Assembly: GCA_018672825.1 (NCBI GenBank)
Contig: JABHUE010000063.1
Location: 1 to 64,000 of the forward strand
Source of the DNA: Pseudomonadota bacterium
GTDB lineage: Bacteria; Pseudomonadota; Gammaproteobacteria; Arenicellales; UBA868
Direction of reading: 5' to 3'
Length of the DNA: 64,000 bases
The first letter of the stretch is position 1. The number at the start of each line of letters is the position of its first letter. Positions 46,355-57,334 of the stretch are shown here, in pieces. The position numbers and the translations under genes were made by a program. The notes below the pieces were generated by a model, which saw only the letters and a list, made by a program, of their open reading frames with translations, was not told where the DNA came from and did not search any database.

Positions 46355-47785
46355 TCAACGCCGACGCCATTCACAGGTTCCGTCCGGCCGATCCTCAATC
46401 AGAACATTCAACGCCTCAAGCTCCTGGCGAATCGCATCGGCTCGATCAAAATCACGAGACAATCGCGCCGCTTGCCGTTGCTGCACCAAGGACTCAATGA
46501 GACTCGAATCTCCCTCAGGGCTCAAGGAATAATTCGAGCCAGAGATTCCGAGGAAAGCTGCCGGATTTAGATAAAGCAGGCCCAAAATATCAGCCAGGCG
46601 CTTCAATTCGGCGCCGTACGCTGCCGCCAATGAACTTTTCCCCTGGTCAATTGCTCGATTTATCTCTTTCGCAATATCGAAAAGCACGGCAATTGCCGAT
46701 GGGGTATTAAAGTCGTCATCCAGCGCCCGATCAAATGCCAGAGAAAACTGATCATTAATGAGTAGCGTCGTCGGTAAATCTCCAGTCACAGACTTTTGTA
46801 ATGCGGAGTACAGTCGTTCTAGCCCGGAGCGAGCCTGATCAAGGCCGCTATCAGAAAAATTAAGCGGGCTCCGGTAATGACTGAGGAGCATAAGAAACCT
46901 AACCACTTCACCCGCTCTTTCCGGACTTTGATCATTTTTGAGTATCTCTCGGATAGTAAAAAAATTACCTAATGACTTCGACATCTTTTCATGATCGATC
47001 TGAACGAAACCGTTATGCATCCAAAAATTGACAAACTTTTTTCCTGTCGCGCCCTCCGTCTGAGCGATCTCATTTTCGTGATGCGGAAAACGCAAATCCA
47101 TTCCACCACCATGAATATCAAAACTATCCCCTAAACATCGGGTCGACATCGCCGAACACTCTATATGCCATCCCGGTCGTCCATCACCCCAAGGAGACGG
47201 CCAGGCCGGTTCCCCGGCTTTCGCCGACTTCCAGAGAACAAAATCAAGCGGGTCATCCTTCGCCATGTCTTTATCAATTCGCGCACCGGATAACAATTCA
47301 TCAATCGAGCGGCCAGAGAGCAAACCGTATCCTGGAAACTGTCGAACACGAAAGAAAACGTCACCGTTTTTTCCTTGATAAGCAAGGTCTCGTGCCTGCA
47401 GAGTTTCAATCATCGAGATAATTTCTGTAATGTGTCCGGTTGCTCTCGGCTCCTCATCAGGCGGCATCACGTTGAGTACTGCCTCATCCTCATGCATTGC
47501 GGAAATAAATCTTTCGGTTAAAGAATCAAGTGGTTCGCCTATTTCAGTCGCACGGGCAATGATCTTGTCGTCGATATCTGTGATATTTCTGATGTATTTA
47601 ACATCGAAACCCTTGGCTCTAAGGACCCGCACAACCATATCGAAAACAACAAGGACGCGAGCGTGGCCAATATGACAAAAATCATATACTGTCATTCCAC
47701 ACACATATATGCCGACTTTTCCGGGCTCTTTGGGTTCAAAAAGCTCTTTATCTCGGCTTAAACTATTGTAAATTTGAATAGACAT
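46355..47785 (-). CDS. cysS: Cysteinyl-tRNA synthetase
   Basis: [41 protein letters not shown]; start set at internal MSIQIYN. Confidence 0.98.
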   Translation of the reverse strand: MSIQIYNSLSRDKELFEPKEPGKVGIYVCGMTVYDFCHIGHARVLVVFDMVVRVLRAKGFDVKYIRNITDIDDKIIARATEIGEPLDSLTERFISAMHEDEAVLNVMPPDEEPRATGHITEIISMIETLQARDLAYQGKNGDVFFRVRQFPGYGLLSGRSIDELLSGARIDKDMAKDDPLDFVLWKSAKAGEPAWPSPWGDGRPGWHIECSAMSTRCLGDSFDIHGGGMDLRFPHHENEIAQTEGATGKKFVNFWMHNGFVQIDHEKMSKSLGNFFTIREILKNDQSPERAGEVVRFLMLLSHYRSPLNFSDSGLDQARSGLERLYSALQKSVTGDLPTTLLINDQFSLAFDRALDDDFNTPSAIAVLFDIAKEINRAIDQGKSSLAAAYGAELKRLADILGLLYLNPAAFLGISGSNYSLSPEGDSSLIESLVQQRQAARLSRDFDRADAIRQELEALNVLIEDRPDGTCEWRRR

Positions 47786-47891
47786 AAAAATGGCCACGCG
47801 AAGCGGTAGCGAATGTTACCGAAATGACTGAGTTAATCCAAATTTTTCTCTGATCGCTGTCTTGCCTAACTGAATCAAAAACTAACATTAC

Positions 47892-48629
47892 ATGATTTAT
47901 CTGATATCCGATCTTCATCTCAGCGCGACTGAGACCGACATTTTTCGTCGTTTCGAGCAATTCACCGCTCGGTTGGTTCCGGGAGATCAACTCTATATTT
48001 TGGGAGATCTTTTTGAATACTGGCTCGGAGACGACGCCGTCTTTTTTTTAGGTCATGAGAATACTTTTAACCTTCTCCGGATATTGACCGAAAAGCAAGT
48101 CAAAATCTTCTTTATGGCGGGTAACCGCGATTTTTTAGTGGGTCAAACTTTTTCCAAAGAGTGTGGAGTGACCTTACTCACCCAAGAGCATATTTTAGAA
48201 ATCGACTCTAGAAAATTACTATTAATGCACGGCGACAGTCTGTGCACGGACGACGCCCCCCACCAAGCTTTTCGCTCAATGGTTTTGGATGACACGTGGC
48301 AAAAGGGATTTTTAAGTAAAAGTATTGCCGAGCGTGATCAGTTAGCACGGTTGGCTAGGTACCGTAGTGATGACACAAAGACTGGCAAATCGATGGAAAT
48401 CATGGACGTTACTGACTCTGCGGTGTCCGCAATAGTGGAGAAACACTCGGTCCGCTTACTCATTCACGGCCACACTCACCGCCCAGCAATTCACTCGATC
48501 AATTGCCAGTTACCAAACTGTCACCGTATCGTTTTGGGAGACTGGGCGTCCTGCGAAAGTTGGATCACACTGACAAAGGATGAAATTTTGCTTCACCATC
48601 ACGGAATCACGGATCAACTCATACTTTAG
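47892..48629 (+). CDS. lpxH: UDP-2,3-diacylglucosamine hydrolase
   Basis: [48 protein letters not shown]. Confidence 0.97.
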   Translation: MIYLISDLHLSATETDIFRRFEQFTARLVPGDQLYILGDLFEYWLGDDAVFFLGHENTFNLLRILTEKQVKIFFMAGNRDFLVGQTFSKECGVTLLTQEHILEIDSRKLLLMHGDSLCTDDAPHQAFRSMVLDDTWQKGFLSKSIAERDQLARLARYRSDDTKTGKSMEIMDVTDSAVSAIVEKHSVRLLIHGHTHRPAIHSINCQLPNCHRIVLGDWASCESWITLTKDEILLHHHGITDQLIL

Positions 48630-50143
48630 TGGTAAGAGTTGATCTCGGCAAAATCAAGAGTTTCCGAAGACTGTCGCTTAACATCATCGCCGCGTTCACC
48701 GGCGTTTTGACTCAAAAATTTTTCAGTCACATCACCCGTGACATATTGCCCGTCAAAACACGAGGCATCTACAGTATGGATTTTAGAGTTTCCTTCCCGA
48801 ACCGCTGAAATCAAATCTTCCAAACGCTGGAAAATGAGTCGATCAGCTCCAATAAACTTACAGATTTCCTCTTCCGTTCGGCCACTAGCGACGAGTTCAG
48901 AAGGTGCAGGCATATCAATCCCGTAAACATTTGCATAACGAACCGGCGGTGCTGCTGATGCGAAATACACTTTTTTTGCGCCAGCTTCCCGCGCCATCTG
49001 AATTATCTGTTTGGAAGTAGTTCCTCGAACAATAGAATCGTCAACCAGGAGTACGTTCTTACCTCGAAATTCGAGGTCAATAGCGTTTAGTTTCTGCCTA
49101 ACTGATTTTTGCCGCTCCGCCTGTCCTGGCATAATGAAGGTTCGACCGATATAGCGATTCTTGATAAACCCTTCTCGGTACTTAAGCCCCATCAAGTTGG
49201 CAAGCTGCAGCGCAGAGGTCCGACTGGTATCCGGAATTGGGATGACAACATCCACATCGTGATCATTCCATTCGCTTATTATCTGTTCGGCGAGTTTCTC
49301 ACCCATCCGCAGTCGACTCTTATAGACCGCAACCTCATCGATAATTGAATCTGGCCGGGCAAGATAGACGTACTCAAAAAGACAAGGTGTCAGCCGGGTA
49401 TTAGGCGCGCAAATTCGACGCTCGATCTGCCCATTGGTTGAAATAAAAACGCCCTCGCCCGGCGCGATATCCCCGATCAGTTGGTAGTTAAGCAAATCCA
49501 TCGCGACGCTCTCAGAAGCAACCATGACAGACTGTCCCTGTTCGTCAGATCGTGTCCCGATAACGAGCGGACGAATTCCGCACGGGTCTCGAAAGGCAAC
49601 CAGTCCATATCCTACAATCATCGCCACTACTGCATAGGCCCCTTTGCACCGCTGATGCAATCGGGCCACTGCGTCAAAAATATCATCCGCTTGAAGTGTC
49701 CCGCCCTTCTCTCGGGCAGAAACCATTAACTCATGGGCAAACACGTTAAGCAGTACTTCTGAATCAGAGCCTGTGTTGAGTTGACGAAGGTCTCCTTGGA
49801 ACAATTCCTGGCTCAACGCTTCTGCGTTAATTAAATTACCGTTGTGCCCCAACGCGACCCCGAATGGGGAGTTCACGTAAAAAGGTTGGGCTTCTGAGCG
49901 ATTCTCCCCACCCGCGGTGGGATAGCGGGCGTGACCAATTCCCATATGCCCTCGTAGCTGAAGCATGTGACGCGCTGCGAATACATCTCGCACGAGGCCG
50001 CTGTCTTTTCTCAAAAAGACCCTCCCCTCCTCACACGTCATTATTCCCGCCGCGTCTTGGCCCCGATGCTGAACGACTGTCAACGCGTCATAGATTTCTT
50101 GATTAACCGGTGCATGTCCGACAATTCCAACGACTCCACACAT
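48626..50143 (-). CDS. purF: Amidophosphoribosyltransferase
   Basis: [51 protein letters not shown]. Confidence 0.98.
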   Translation of the reverse strand: MCGVVGIVGHAPVNQEIYDALTVVQHRGQDAAGIMTCEEGRVFLRKDSGLVRDVFAARHMLQLRGHMGIGHARYPTAGGENRSEAQPFYVNSPFGVALGHNGNLINAEALSQELFQGDLRQLNTGSDSEVLLNVFAHELMVSAREKGGTLQADDIFDAVARLHQRCKGAYAVVAMIVGYGLVAFRDPCGIRPLVIGTRSDEQGQSVMVASESVAMDLLNYQLIGDIAPGEGVFISTNGQIERRICAPNTRLTPCLFEYVYLARPDSIIDEVAVYKSRLRMGEKLAEQIISEWNDHDVDVVIPIPDTSRTSALQLANLMGLKYREGFIKNRYIGRTFIMPGQAERQKSVRQKLNAIDLEFRGKNVLLVDDSIVRGTTSKQIIQMAREAGAKKVYFASAAPPVRYANVYGIDMPAPSELVASGRTEEEICKFIGADRLIFQRLEDLISAVREGNSKIHTVDASCFDGQYVTGDVTEKFLSQNAGERGDDVKRQSSETLDFAEINSYH

Positions 50144-50181
50144 ATTAGCGAGCTCCGATGATGGCTTCGATTAAATCGGGA

Positions 50182-50733
50182 TTAAAGGTCCTGATCACTT
50201 TCGCTTTCATCGACCTTGGTCGACACGGCGTCCTTCGAAAGAGAATCACTGACCTTTAACGAAAAACTATTTACCAAAGGATTAAAGTAGGGGATTAACT
50301 GCGCCCGAATATACCAATCCTGTTCCGGGATCGCGGTTAGTCGGAACGCTATCAGCAAGAATGTGATAACCGCGACCCCTCGCGCGACTCCGAAAATCCC
50401 GCCAAAAAATCGATCTGCGAGACTCAAGCCCGCTTTTTTGAAAGCTCGGTTAAGAAGACTGCTCAACAGCGTCAGCGCGATCAAGACACCGGCAAAAACA
50501 ACTACCGAGCCAATCACCGCTGAGAGCGTTGGATTTTTTATCACAGAATCTAGAGAGTCGCCCAAAATCAGACCGTATCGATAGGAGAGCCAAGCCGCTA
50601 ATATCCACGAGACAAGCGATAACACCTCTCTAATGAGTCCGCGAACGATTCCTAGAATCAGCGAGGACAGAATCAAAAGCCCGAGAGCGAGATCTGCCGG
50701 GGACATCGCAGTCAACTGATTAAAAATTTCCAT
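50182..50733 (-). CDS. cvpA: CvpA family membrane protein
   Basis: GIVRGLIREVLSLVSWILAAWLSYRYG; DRFFGGIFGVARG; next to purF. Confidence 0.95.
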   Translation of the reverse strand: MEIFNQLTAMSPADLALGLLILSSLILGIVRGLIREVLSLVSWILAAWLSYRYGLILGDSLDSVIKNPTLSAVIGSVVVFAGVLIALTLLSSLLNRAFKKAGLSLADRFFGGIFGVARGVAVITFLLIAFRLTAIPEQDWYIRAQLIPYFNPLVNSFSLKVSDSLSKDAVSTKVDESESDQDL

Positions 50734-50760
50734 ATTGGGTCCCGGAAAAAACCAAAAGGC

Positions 50761-51381
50761 TTAACCCTCTTCTGGAGTCACAACCGTCGGCTCGCCTGTT
50801 ATCAGAACCGCCTTGCCACTCTCTCGTTCAGCGGCTTCTTTCGTTTCGAATGGCCCTAATAACAGTCGCCAGACTGGCTTTTCCCCGATAACAATCTTCT
50901 CACGGCGCGCGGGCATATTATTTTCGGCTAAACGGGTTTCCAGCATTTTTAAATTCTCCTCGTCTTGGAACGCGCCAATTTGCACTAGCCAGCCGGGGTT
51001 GACCAGAACAACACTTTTATCCGTGTCTACTTCCTCGGGAGAAGCGCTAGGGTCATTGTTTTGATAAAGCGCTTTTTGCTCGATTGTCGTCTCTGAAACT
51101 CCCTTTTCTGAGTCCTGATCGGCCATGCCGTCTGAATTCACAGTCTGCTTCGCTGGCGACTCAGCTACGTTTGTTACGTCGGGGGCAAGTTCGCCGCCCC
51201 CGATAGTTGAAACAAATTGATCCGTAGGTCCAAAGCCTGGATCTTTTCCCGGGAGTTGGCGTGGCACGCCATTTCCACCCCCTAACAACCACGGCAGAAC
51301 AAGTATTGGCAAAACCAACAGGATAAAAGCTCCCATCAGCCGATGCTTAAGATTTACAGGAGAATTGCCTGACTCATCCAT
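50761..51381 (-). CDS. SPOR-domain protein (DedD-like)
   Basis: N-terminal TM; SPOR domain WLVQIGAFQDEENLKMLETRLAENNMPARRE; folC-dedD-cvpA-purF context. Confidence 0.9.
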   Translation of the reverse strand: MDESGNSPVNLKHRLMGAFILLVLPILVLPWLLGGGNGVPRQLPGKDPGFGPTDQFVSTIGGGELAPDVTNVAESPAKQTVNSDGMADQDSEKGVSETTIEQKALYQNNDPSASPEEVDTDKSVVLVNPGWLVQIGAFQDEENLKMLETRLAENNMPARREKIVIGEKPVWRLLLGPFETKEAAERESGKAVLITGEPTVVTPEEG

Positions 51382-52676
51382 TAAGAAAAAATTCTCTTGG
51401 CGTGCACATCCAGTATATCACCGACCAAATAAAACGAACCGAAAGCGACTATCCTATCTCCCGGTTCCGACGCCTCTAGTGCCTGGAAAAAAACGCTTGA
51501 AGGATTCTTTTGGCCCGCGGTCTCAGCCACATTAAGCGCCGGACATTTACCCTTGAGTTCCTGAATGGATATGGCGCGCGGCTCATTGAGCTCGGCAAGG
51601 AACCATTCATCAATTTGATTGTCTATCAGACTGATACACTGTCCAATATCCTTATCACCGAGCATTGCGAACACACCGCGTGTTTTTCCCTTTACGGATT
51701 CTTGTGCCAGTTCAGTTGCGAGACCTTCGATCGCTTGAATATTGTGACCCACATCCAGCCACAGACTCACCTCTCCTTCGATATGCTGTCGTCGGCCTGG
51801 TGTAATTGCAGCCAGCAAAGCATCGAGATCTTTGACTTCAATCGGCAGTCTGTCCTGCAGCGCATATACCGAAGCTAGGGCGCCTGATAAATTTCTAGCC
51901 CTAATCAAGCTACCGGTCGAGATCTGAACCTCCTCTGGTAGTCCAACTCCGAATGTCGCATCGCGAAAATGACGCCAATGCCAAACATTCTGGCCCGACA
52001 ACTTTACTTCAAAGTTTTTATAATGCTGTTGCGCCTCACACTGGAGAATAGTCAAGCGACTAATAACGCTAGACGGCGGATCCGGATCGGCTACCACCAC
52101 TTTACCGCGATATCTAAATATACCGGCCTTTTCGGCACCAATCTTCTCGCGCGTACTTCCCAGCCAAGCCTGATGATCGATATCGATCGTGCAAAGAATT
52201 GCGAGGTCTGGATTAAGCAGGTTAACCGCATCAAGTCGCCCGCCCATTCCGACCTCCAAAATCGCAACATCGATTCTCAGGTGCGAAAATATATAAAAAG
52301 CGGCGAGGGTTCCAAACTCAAAATAAGTCAGTGGAATATTCCCCCGCGCGTTGTCCACAGCCGAAAACGCTTCGCACAATAGTTCGGGACTGACATCCAG
52401 CCCTGAAAGACGAATCCGTTCACAGTACTTGATCAGATGTGGTGAGGTGTAGCAGCCAACGTTATACCCTGCAGAACGATAAGTGGCCTCAATCATCGAA
52501 ACCGTTGTCCCTTTACCATTGGTGCCCCCAACGGTAATGACGACTTCCGGCGTTTTGAGTTTCAACAGGTGAAGGACGCGCCGCGGGCGATCCAAACTAA
52601 GGTCGATCGTCCGAAAATGAATTGACTCGATATAAGAGAGCCAATTTTCGAGGCCTGCTGAAGTTCTTGACTCCAT
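51381..52676 (-). CDS. folC: Bifunctional folylpolyglutamate/dihydrofolate synthase
   Basis: VGGTNGKGTTVSMIEATYRSAGYNVGCYTSPHL; LEVGMGGRLDAVN. Confidence 0.97.
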   Translation of the reverse strand: MESRTSAGLENWLSYIESIHFRTIDLSLDRPRRVLHLLKLKTPEVVITVGGTNGKGTTVSMIEATYRSAGYNVGCYTSPHLIKYCERIRLSGLDVSPELLCEAFSAVDNARGNIPLTYFEFGTLAAFYIFSHLRIDVAILEVGMGGRLDAVNLLNPDLAILCTIDIDHQAWLGSTREKIGAEKAGIFRYRGKVVVADPDPPSSVISRLTILQCEAQQHYKNFEVKLSGQNVWHWRHFRDATFGVGLPEEVQISTGSLIRARNLSGALASVYALQDRLPIEVKDLDALLAAITPGRRQHIEGEVSLWLDVGHNIQAIEGLATELAQESVKGKTRGVFAMLGDKDIGQCISLIDNQIDEWFLAELNEPRAISIQELKGKCPALNVAETAGQKNPSSVFFQALEASEPGDRIVAFGSFYLVGDILDVHAKRIFS

Positions 52677-52701
52677 TAAATTAAAACAACGATCTCAGTT
52701 G

Positions 52702-53607
52702 CTAGATAACTTGATCAGGAATTAAAAGCTCAGCGTCAATCGCACGTACGGGTCCAAATCCCATCGTTTCCGCGGCCTCGGCGATAACCTCGCGAAGCTC
52801 TCCACGACTGACCACCATATCAATAGCGCCGTGCTCGAGAAGAAACTCTGAACGTTGAAACCCTTCCGGTAATTTTTCTCGTACGGTTTGCTCAATTACA
52901 CGGGGACCGGCGAAGCCAATGAGCGCATTGGGCTCCGCAATAATCAAATCACCGAGCATCGCGAGGCTCGCGGATACACCCCCCATCGTTGGATCAGTCA
53001 AAACAGAAATATAAGGAATGCCGTGGGCTGAGAGATTATTAAGTGCTGAAGTCGTCTTCGCCATCTGCATTAATGAGAACAATCCTTCCTGCATTCGAGC
53101 GCCGCCACTTGCAGAGAAACAAACCAGAGGGTTCTGATGCGCAAACGCATCATCGGCCGCCCGAACGAATTTCTCGCCCACTACTGATCCCATAGACCCG
53201 CCCATAAATCGAAATTCGAAAGCGACTGCGGTAAAAGGAGCGCCGTGGACCGAGCCCCGCCCCGCTACCAATGCCTCTTTTTCTTCGGACTCCTTTATCG
53301 CTTCGGACAGTCGCTCCCGATATCGGCGAGAATCTTTAAAGCCCAGAACATCGACGGCTTTCAAGTCGGCACCAATCTCGTCGAATTGGCCGTCATCAAA
53401 GAACGCGGCTAATCTTGCTCTGGCTGTAAGACGCAGATGGTGGCCGCACTTGGGACAGACCTGAATGCTGCGGTCTAGATCAGCTCCATAGAGCACTGAA
53501 CTGCAGTCGGAGCATTGCCGCCACAGTCCTTGGGGAACACCGCGACGAGTCGCTGCTGAAGCGACATCTTTTATTTTCGGTGGAATTAAACGATCAAACC
53601 AACTCAT
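52702..53607 (-). CDS. accD: Acetyl-CoA carboxylase carboxyltransferase subunit beta
   Basis: Zn ribbon CSDCSSVLY...[28 protein letters not shown]. Confidence 0.98.
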   Translation of the reverse strand: MSWFDRLIPPKIKDVASAATRRGVPQGLWRQCSDCSSVLYGADLDRSIQVCPKCGHHLRLTARARLAAFFDDGQFDEIGADLKAVDVLGFKDSRRYRERLSEAIKESEEKEALVAGRGSVHGAPFTAVAFEFRFMGGSMGSVVGEKFVRAADDAFAHQNPLVCFSASGGARMQEGLFSLMQMAKTTSALNNLSAHGIPYISVLTDPTMGGVSASLAMLGDLIIAEPNALIGFAGPRVIEQTVREKLPEGFQRSEFLLEHGAIDMVVSRGELREVIAEAAETMGFGPVRAIDAELLIPDQVI

Positions 53608-54266
53608 TAATGACTCATCCTTTCTGCCAAGTTATCGTGGCTATTACGATCCCATTCCCGGACCGCACGACAGAACGCCGCTATTTTTTGAGGATCCTTC
53701 ACGCCAGGGGTTTTTTCCACCCCGGAGCTCGTATCAACACCCCACGCGTTTGAGACTGACAATGCCATCCCGATGTTGTCAGCCGTCAAGCCTCCAGCCA
53801 AAATAATCGGTGAGGTCAGATTAGCGCGGGCTCGACTCCATTCAAAAGTCTCTCCCGTCCCACCATGGGCATCCGGATTAAAGGTGTCCAGCAAAAAAGC
53901 ACCCGCTTTCGGGTGGGTCAACGACTCCATTTCAGGGTCAATCTGGTCCGACATTCTCATCGCCTTAATATAGGGTTTCCCAAATCCTTCACAAAACTCT
54001 GCACTTTCATTGCCGTGAAACTGAAGAATGCTTAAGGGTGCTCGATCTAGCACCGCATTAACTTCTTCCTCTAGTGGGTCAACAAATACACCCACGAGAT
54101 CGACCAACGGTGGTACCTTTTCGGCAATCTCAATCACTTGTTGAATACTAACGAATCTTGAACTTCTTTTATAGAACATAAGCCCTATGCCGTCAGCGCC
54201 AGCATCAACGACAACGCTGGCATCTTCAGCGTTAGTAATTCCGCAGATTTTAATTCGAGTGCGCAC
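53607..54266 (-). CDS. trpF: Phosphoribosylanthranilate isomerase
   Basis: [58 protein letters not shown]. Confidence 0.98.
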   Translation of the reverse strand: MRTRIKICGITNAEDASVVVDAGADGIGLMFYKRSSRFVSIQQVIEIAEKVPPLVDLVGVFVDPLEEEVNAVLDRAPLSILQFHGNESAEFCEGFGKPYIKAMRMSDQIDPEMESLTHPKAGAFLLDTFNPDAHGGTGETFEWSRARANLTSPIILAGGLTADNIGMALSVSNAWGVDTSSGVEKTPGVKDPQKIAAFCRAVREWDRNSHDNLAERMSH

Positions 54267-54297
54267 TCCGCTATTGTAACGCGTCGGCCGAAATCAC

Positions 54298-55110
54298 TTA
54301 CCAAAACTTACAAGCAGGTGGTGGTAACGGGATATCGAAATGAGCCGAATAGCGTACCTCCGATAGGTAAAGGCCATCGGCAGACGCTGTTACGCCACCC
54401 TGTCTTCGATCGCGACTGTCCAACACTTTTTTTGCCCAGGATGTCGGTGCTTCACCCGATCCGATTGCCATCAACACGCCTGCGATGTTACGCACCATGT
54501 GATGCAGAAAGCCATCGGCGTCAATATCAATCCAAATCCAATCCCCGCGTCGGTTGATTGAAATTTTTTGAACATCACGGACGGGTTGATGAGACTGACA
54601 ACGCACCGATCGATACGCCGAGAAATCATGACAACCTACAAGATCGTCTGCGGCTGTAGTCATCAGATTCTCATCAAGATCAAGGTAGGTCCAGGTTACT
54701 TTTCGAGACAAGATCGCTGGGCTCACCTTCCGACAGAAGATAATGTAACGATAGGTTCGCCCAACCACACTAAATCGAGCATGGAAGTCTAAAGGTACTA
54801 ATCGCGCCCATGTCACCGCAACACTAGACGGCAGATTCGAATTCACACCTTTAATCCATGAATTGATCTGACGACTCACTTGGGTATCAAAATGGACTAC
54901 TTGACCAGTCGCATGAACACCGGTATCAGTTCTGCCTGCAGTCGTTGTCCGCACCGAATGATTTGCAACAGCGCTAATTGCGGTTTCCAAAGTCTGTTGG
55001 ACCGTAGCTACCCCTTTTTGCATCTGCCACCCGCAGAACTCGCTACCGTCATACTCAACACCCAGCGCATATCGGTTCAGTTGTTGCTGTAGATTTTTCT
55101 GATTATCCAT
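54298..55110 (-). CDS. truA: tRNA pseudouridine(38-40) synthase
   Basis: GVEYDGSEFCGWQMQ; AGRTDTGVHATGQVVHFDT; FLHHMVRNIAGVL. Confidence 0.98.
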   Translation of the reverse strand: MDNQKNLQQQLNRYALGVEYDGSEFCGWQMQKGVATVQQTLETAISAVANHSVRTTTAGRTDTGVHATGQVVHFDTQVSRQINSWIKGVNSNLPSSVAVTWARLVPLDFHARFSVVGRTYRYIIFCRKVSPAILSRKVTWTYLDLDENLMTTAADDLVGCHDFSAYRSVRCQSHQPVRDVQKISINRRGDWIWIDIDADGFLHHMVRNIAGVLMAIGSGEAPTSWAKKVLDSRDRRQGGVTASADGLYLSEVRYSAHFDIPLPPPACKFW

Positions 55111-55145
55111 ACGCCGAAAGCTTTTTCATAAGTTGTTGTAGAATT

Positions 55146-55159
55146 TACGGTCGACCGTA
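55146..55159. promoter_or_regulatory. Perfect palindrome TACGGTCGACCGTA in truA/trpB divergent region (possible operator)
   Basis: 14-nt perfect dyad just downstream of a TAGAAT -10-like hexamer (55139-55144). Confidence 0.4.
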
Positions 55160-55232
55160 GTGACTATTTTTCTTAACCGTTCCGAAGCCATCGATTGGCT
55201 CACCCCTTAACCTAGACTCAAAGAAAATCCTT

Positions 55233-56462
55233 ATGTCGTTAAATAATACGAACAACCCCCCGCTTGAATCCTACCGAAGCGGACCAGATGACCGCGGACA
55301 TTTTGGTATTTTTGGCGGACGATTTGTTGCCGAAACTTTAATGCCATTGATCCTGGAGTTAGAAGCGGCTTACGCTCAAGCGAAAAACTCTACCTCCTTT
55401 CAGGCAGACTTTGATTATTATGCGACCCACTATATTGGTCGACCTAGCCCACTTTACTTTGCAGAACGCCTTACAGAGCACCTTGGCGGAGCAAAGATTT
55501 ATTTTAAACGAGATGAGCTCAATCATACCGGCGCTCACAAAATTAATAACACGCTTGGACAGATTCTTCTCGCCAAGCAAATGGGGAAAACACGAATTAT
55601 TGCCGAAACGGGCGCTGGTCAGCACGGAGTTGCAACTGCGACGGTATGTGCGTTATTCGATTTACCTTGTGTCGTTTACATGGGGGCAACTGATATTGAA
55701 CGCCAAGCGCCTAACGTTTTTCGTATGAAGTTACTAGGGGCTGAAGTAATTCCTGTAACAAGTGGCACTGGCACGTTAAAAGACGCCATGAATGACGCGC
55801 TTCGCGATTGGGTGGCAAATGTTGAGAACACCTTCTACATTATTGGCACTGTCGCGGGTCCTCATCCCTACCCGATGATGGTTCGCGATTTCCAGAGTGT
55901 GATTGGAGTGGAGACTCGAGAACAAATAGAGCTAGCGGAAGGACGTCTACCGGATGCGCTGGTTGCCTGCATTGGTGGAGGATCAAATGCGATGGGCCTT
56001 TTTCATCCATTTTTAGATGAAAAAGTGAGAATTATTGGGGTTGAGGCTGGCGGACTTGGGGTCGATACGGACAAACACGCAGCCTCTTTAACGGGTGGTA
56101 ACCCAGGGGTATTGCACGGAAATCGTACCTACTTGCTACAGAATGAAGACGGGCAGATCACTGACGCACACTCAATCTCTGCTGGTCTTGACTATCCTGG
56201 CATTGGGCCGGAGCATGCATGGCTTCACGATCAGGGGAGAGTTGAATATGTCTCCGTAACCGATGAAGAAGCGCTCGAGGCATTCCAGCTTTGTTGTCGA
56301 ACCGAAGGGATCATTCCCGCGCTGGAGCCAGCCCATGCTCTTGCTCACGTTGTCAAGCTTGCGCCTGAAATGGATCGAGAACAGATTCTTGTGATGAATC
56401 TATGCGGTCGCGGTGATAAGGACATTTTCACTATCGCCGAATCCCTCGGAGTAAAAATATGA
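55233..56462 (+). CDS. trpB: Tryptophan synthase beta subunit
   Basis: [47 protein letters not shown]. Confidence 0.98.
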   Translation: MSLNNTNNPPLESYRSGPDDRGHFGIFGGRFVAETLMPLILELEAAYAQAKNSTSFQADFDYYATHYIGRPSPLYFAERLTEHLGGAKIYFKRDELNHTGAHKINNTLGQILLAKQMGKTRIIAETGAGQHGVATATVCALFDLPCVVYMGATDIERQAPNVFRMKLLGAEVIPVTSGTGTLKDAMNDALRDWVANVENTFYIIGTVAGPHPYPMMVRDFQSVIGVETREQIELAEGRLPDALVACIGGGSNAMGLFHPFLDEKVRIIGVEAGGLGVDTDKHAASLTGGNPGVLHGNRTYLLQNEDGQITDAHSISAGLDYPGIGPEHAWLHDQGRVEYVSVTDEEALEAFQLCCRTEGIIPALEPAHALAHVVKLAPEMDREQILVMNLCGRGDKDIFTIAESLGVKI

Positions 56463-57286
56463 GCGACAATAAAGCGGACAGAATCGCATCGACGTTTAAC
56501 CGCCTCTCTAAAGACCATAGGGCAGGTCTTGTTACTTTCATCACAGCTGGGGATCCAAACCTTCAAACCAGTCTGGAGATTCTCCATCGGCTGCCATCTG
56601 CGGGTGCGGACATTATCGAGATCGGGATGCCTTTTTCAGATCCAATGGCCGACGGGCCGGCAATCCAAGCGGCCAGCTTACGATCATTGGCGAACGGCGG
56701 ATCACTTCGCGCAACTCTCGAAATGGTCAGAGCGTTTCGGAAAAAAAATAAAACCACCCCTCTGATTTTGATGGGGTACTTTAATCCTATCTATCAATAT
56801 GGCACCACCCAATTCGTTAACGATGCGGCAAGCGCTGGTGTTGATGGTCTGATTATGGTGGACCTACCCCCTGAAGAGGATGACGAACTTTGTGATCCCG
56901 CTCGAACCGCAGGGCTTCATTGGATTAGACTGGTCACGCCGACAACCAATAAGGACCGTTTAAGCGATGTTCTTGCCAATAGTAGCGGGTTTGTCTACTA
57001 CGTCTCGATTGCTGGAATAACGGGTACGCAATCAGCAGGTGCGGCTTCAATAGAAAAAGCAGTCCATCAAATTAAAACGAAATCAGATCTTCCCGTAGCC
57101 GTTGGCTTTGGCATCAAAACTCGTGAGCAGGTCAAAGAAATTGGAAATATTGCGGAAGGCGTAGTTGTGGGATCCGTGATTGTTAACGAAATTGAGCAAA
57201 ATCTCGACGCAAATGGCCAGCCGAAGGCAGGTCTTGTAGAGAGCGTTATCTCACTGGTCCGGTCTCTCGCCACAGATTCTATTTGA
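56459..57286 (+). CDS. trpA: Tryptophan synthase alpha subunit
   Basis: [39 protein letters not shown]; overlaps trpB by 4 bp. Confidence 0.98.
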   Translation: MSDNKADRIASTFNRLSKDHRAGLVTFITAGDPNLQTSLEILHRLPSAGADIIEIGMPFSDPMADGPAIQAASLRSLANGGSLRATLEMVRAFRKKNKTTPLILMGYFNPIYQYGTTQFVNDAASAGVDGLIMVDLPPEEDDELCDPARTAGLHWIRLVTPTTNKDRLSDVLANSSGFVYYVSIAGITGTQSAGAASIEKAVHQIKTKSDLPVAVGFGIKTREQVKEIGNIAEGVVVGSVIVNEIEQNLDANGQPKAGLVESVISLVRSLATDSI

Positions 57287-57334
57287 TTTGGAACAGAAAC
57301 CTAGACCCATCAGTAACCCCGGTACGACGAGCAG

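Noticed and set aside
55161-55211. GTG-started mini-ORF upstream of trpB ([16 protein letters not shown]) as a Trp leader peptide
   Set aside because: Contains a single Trp codon and no alternative hairpins; not convincing as an attenuator.
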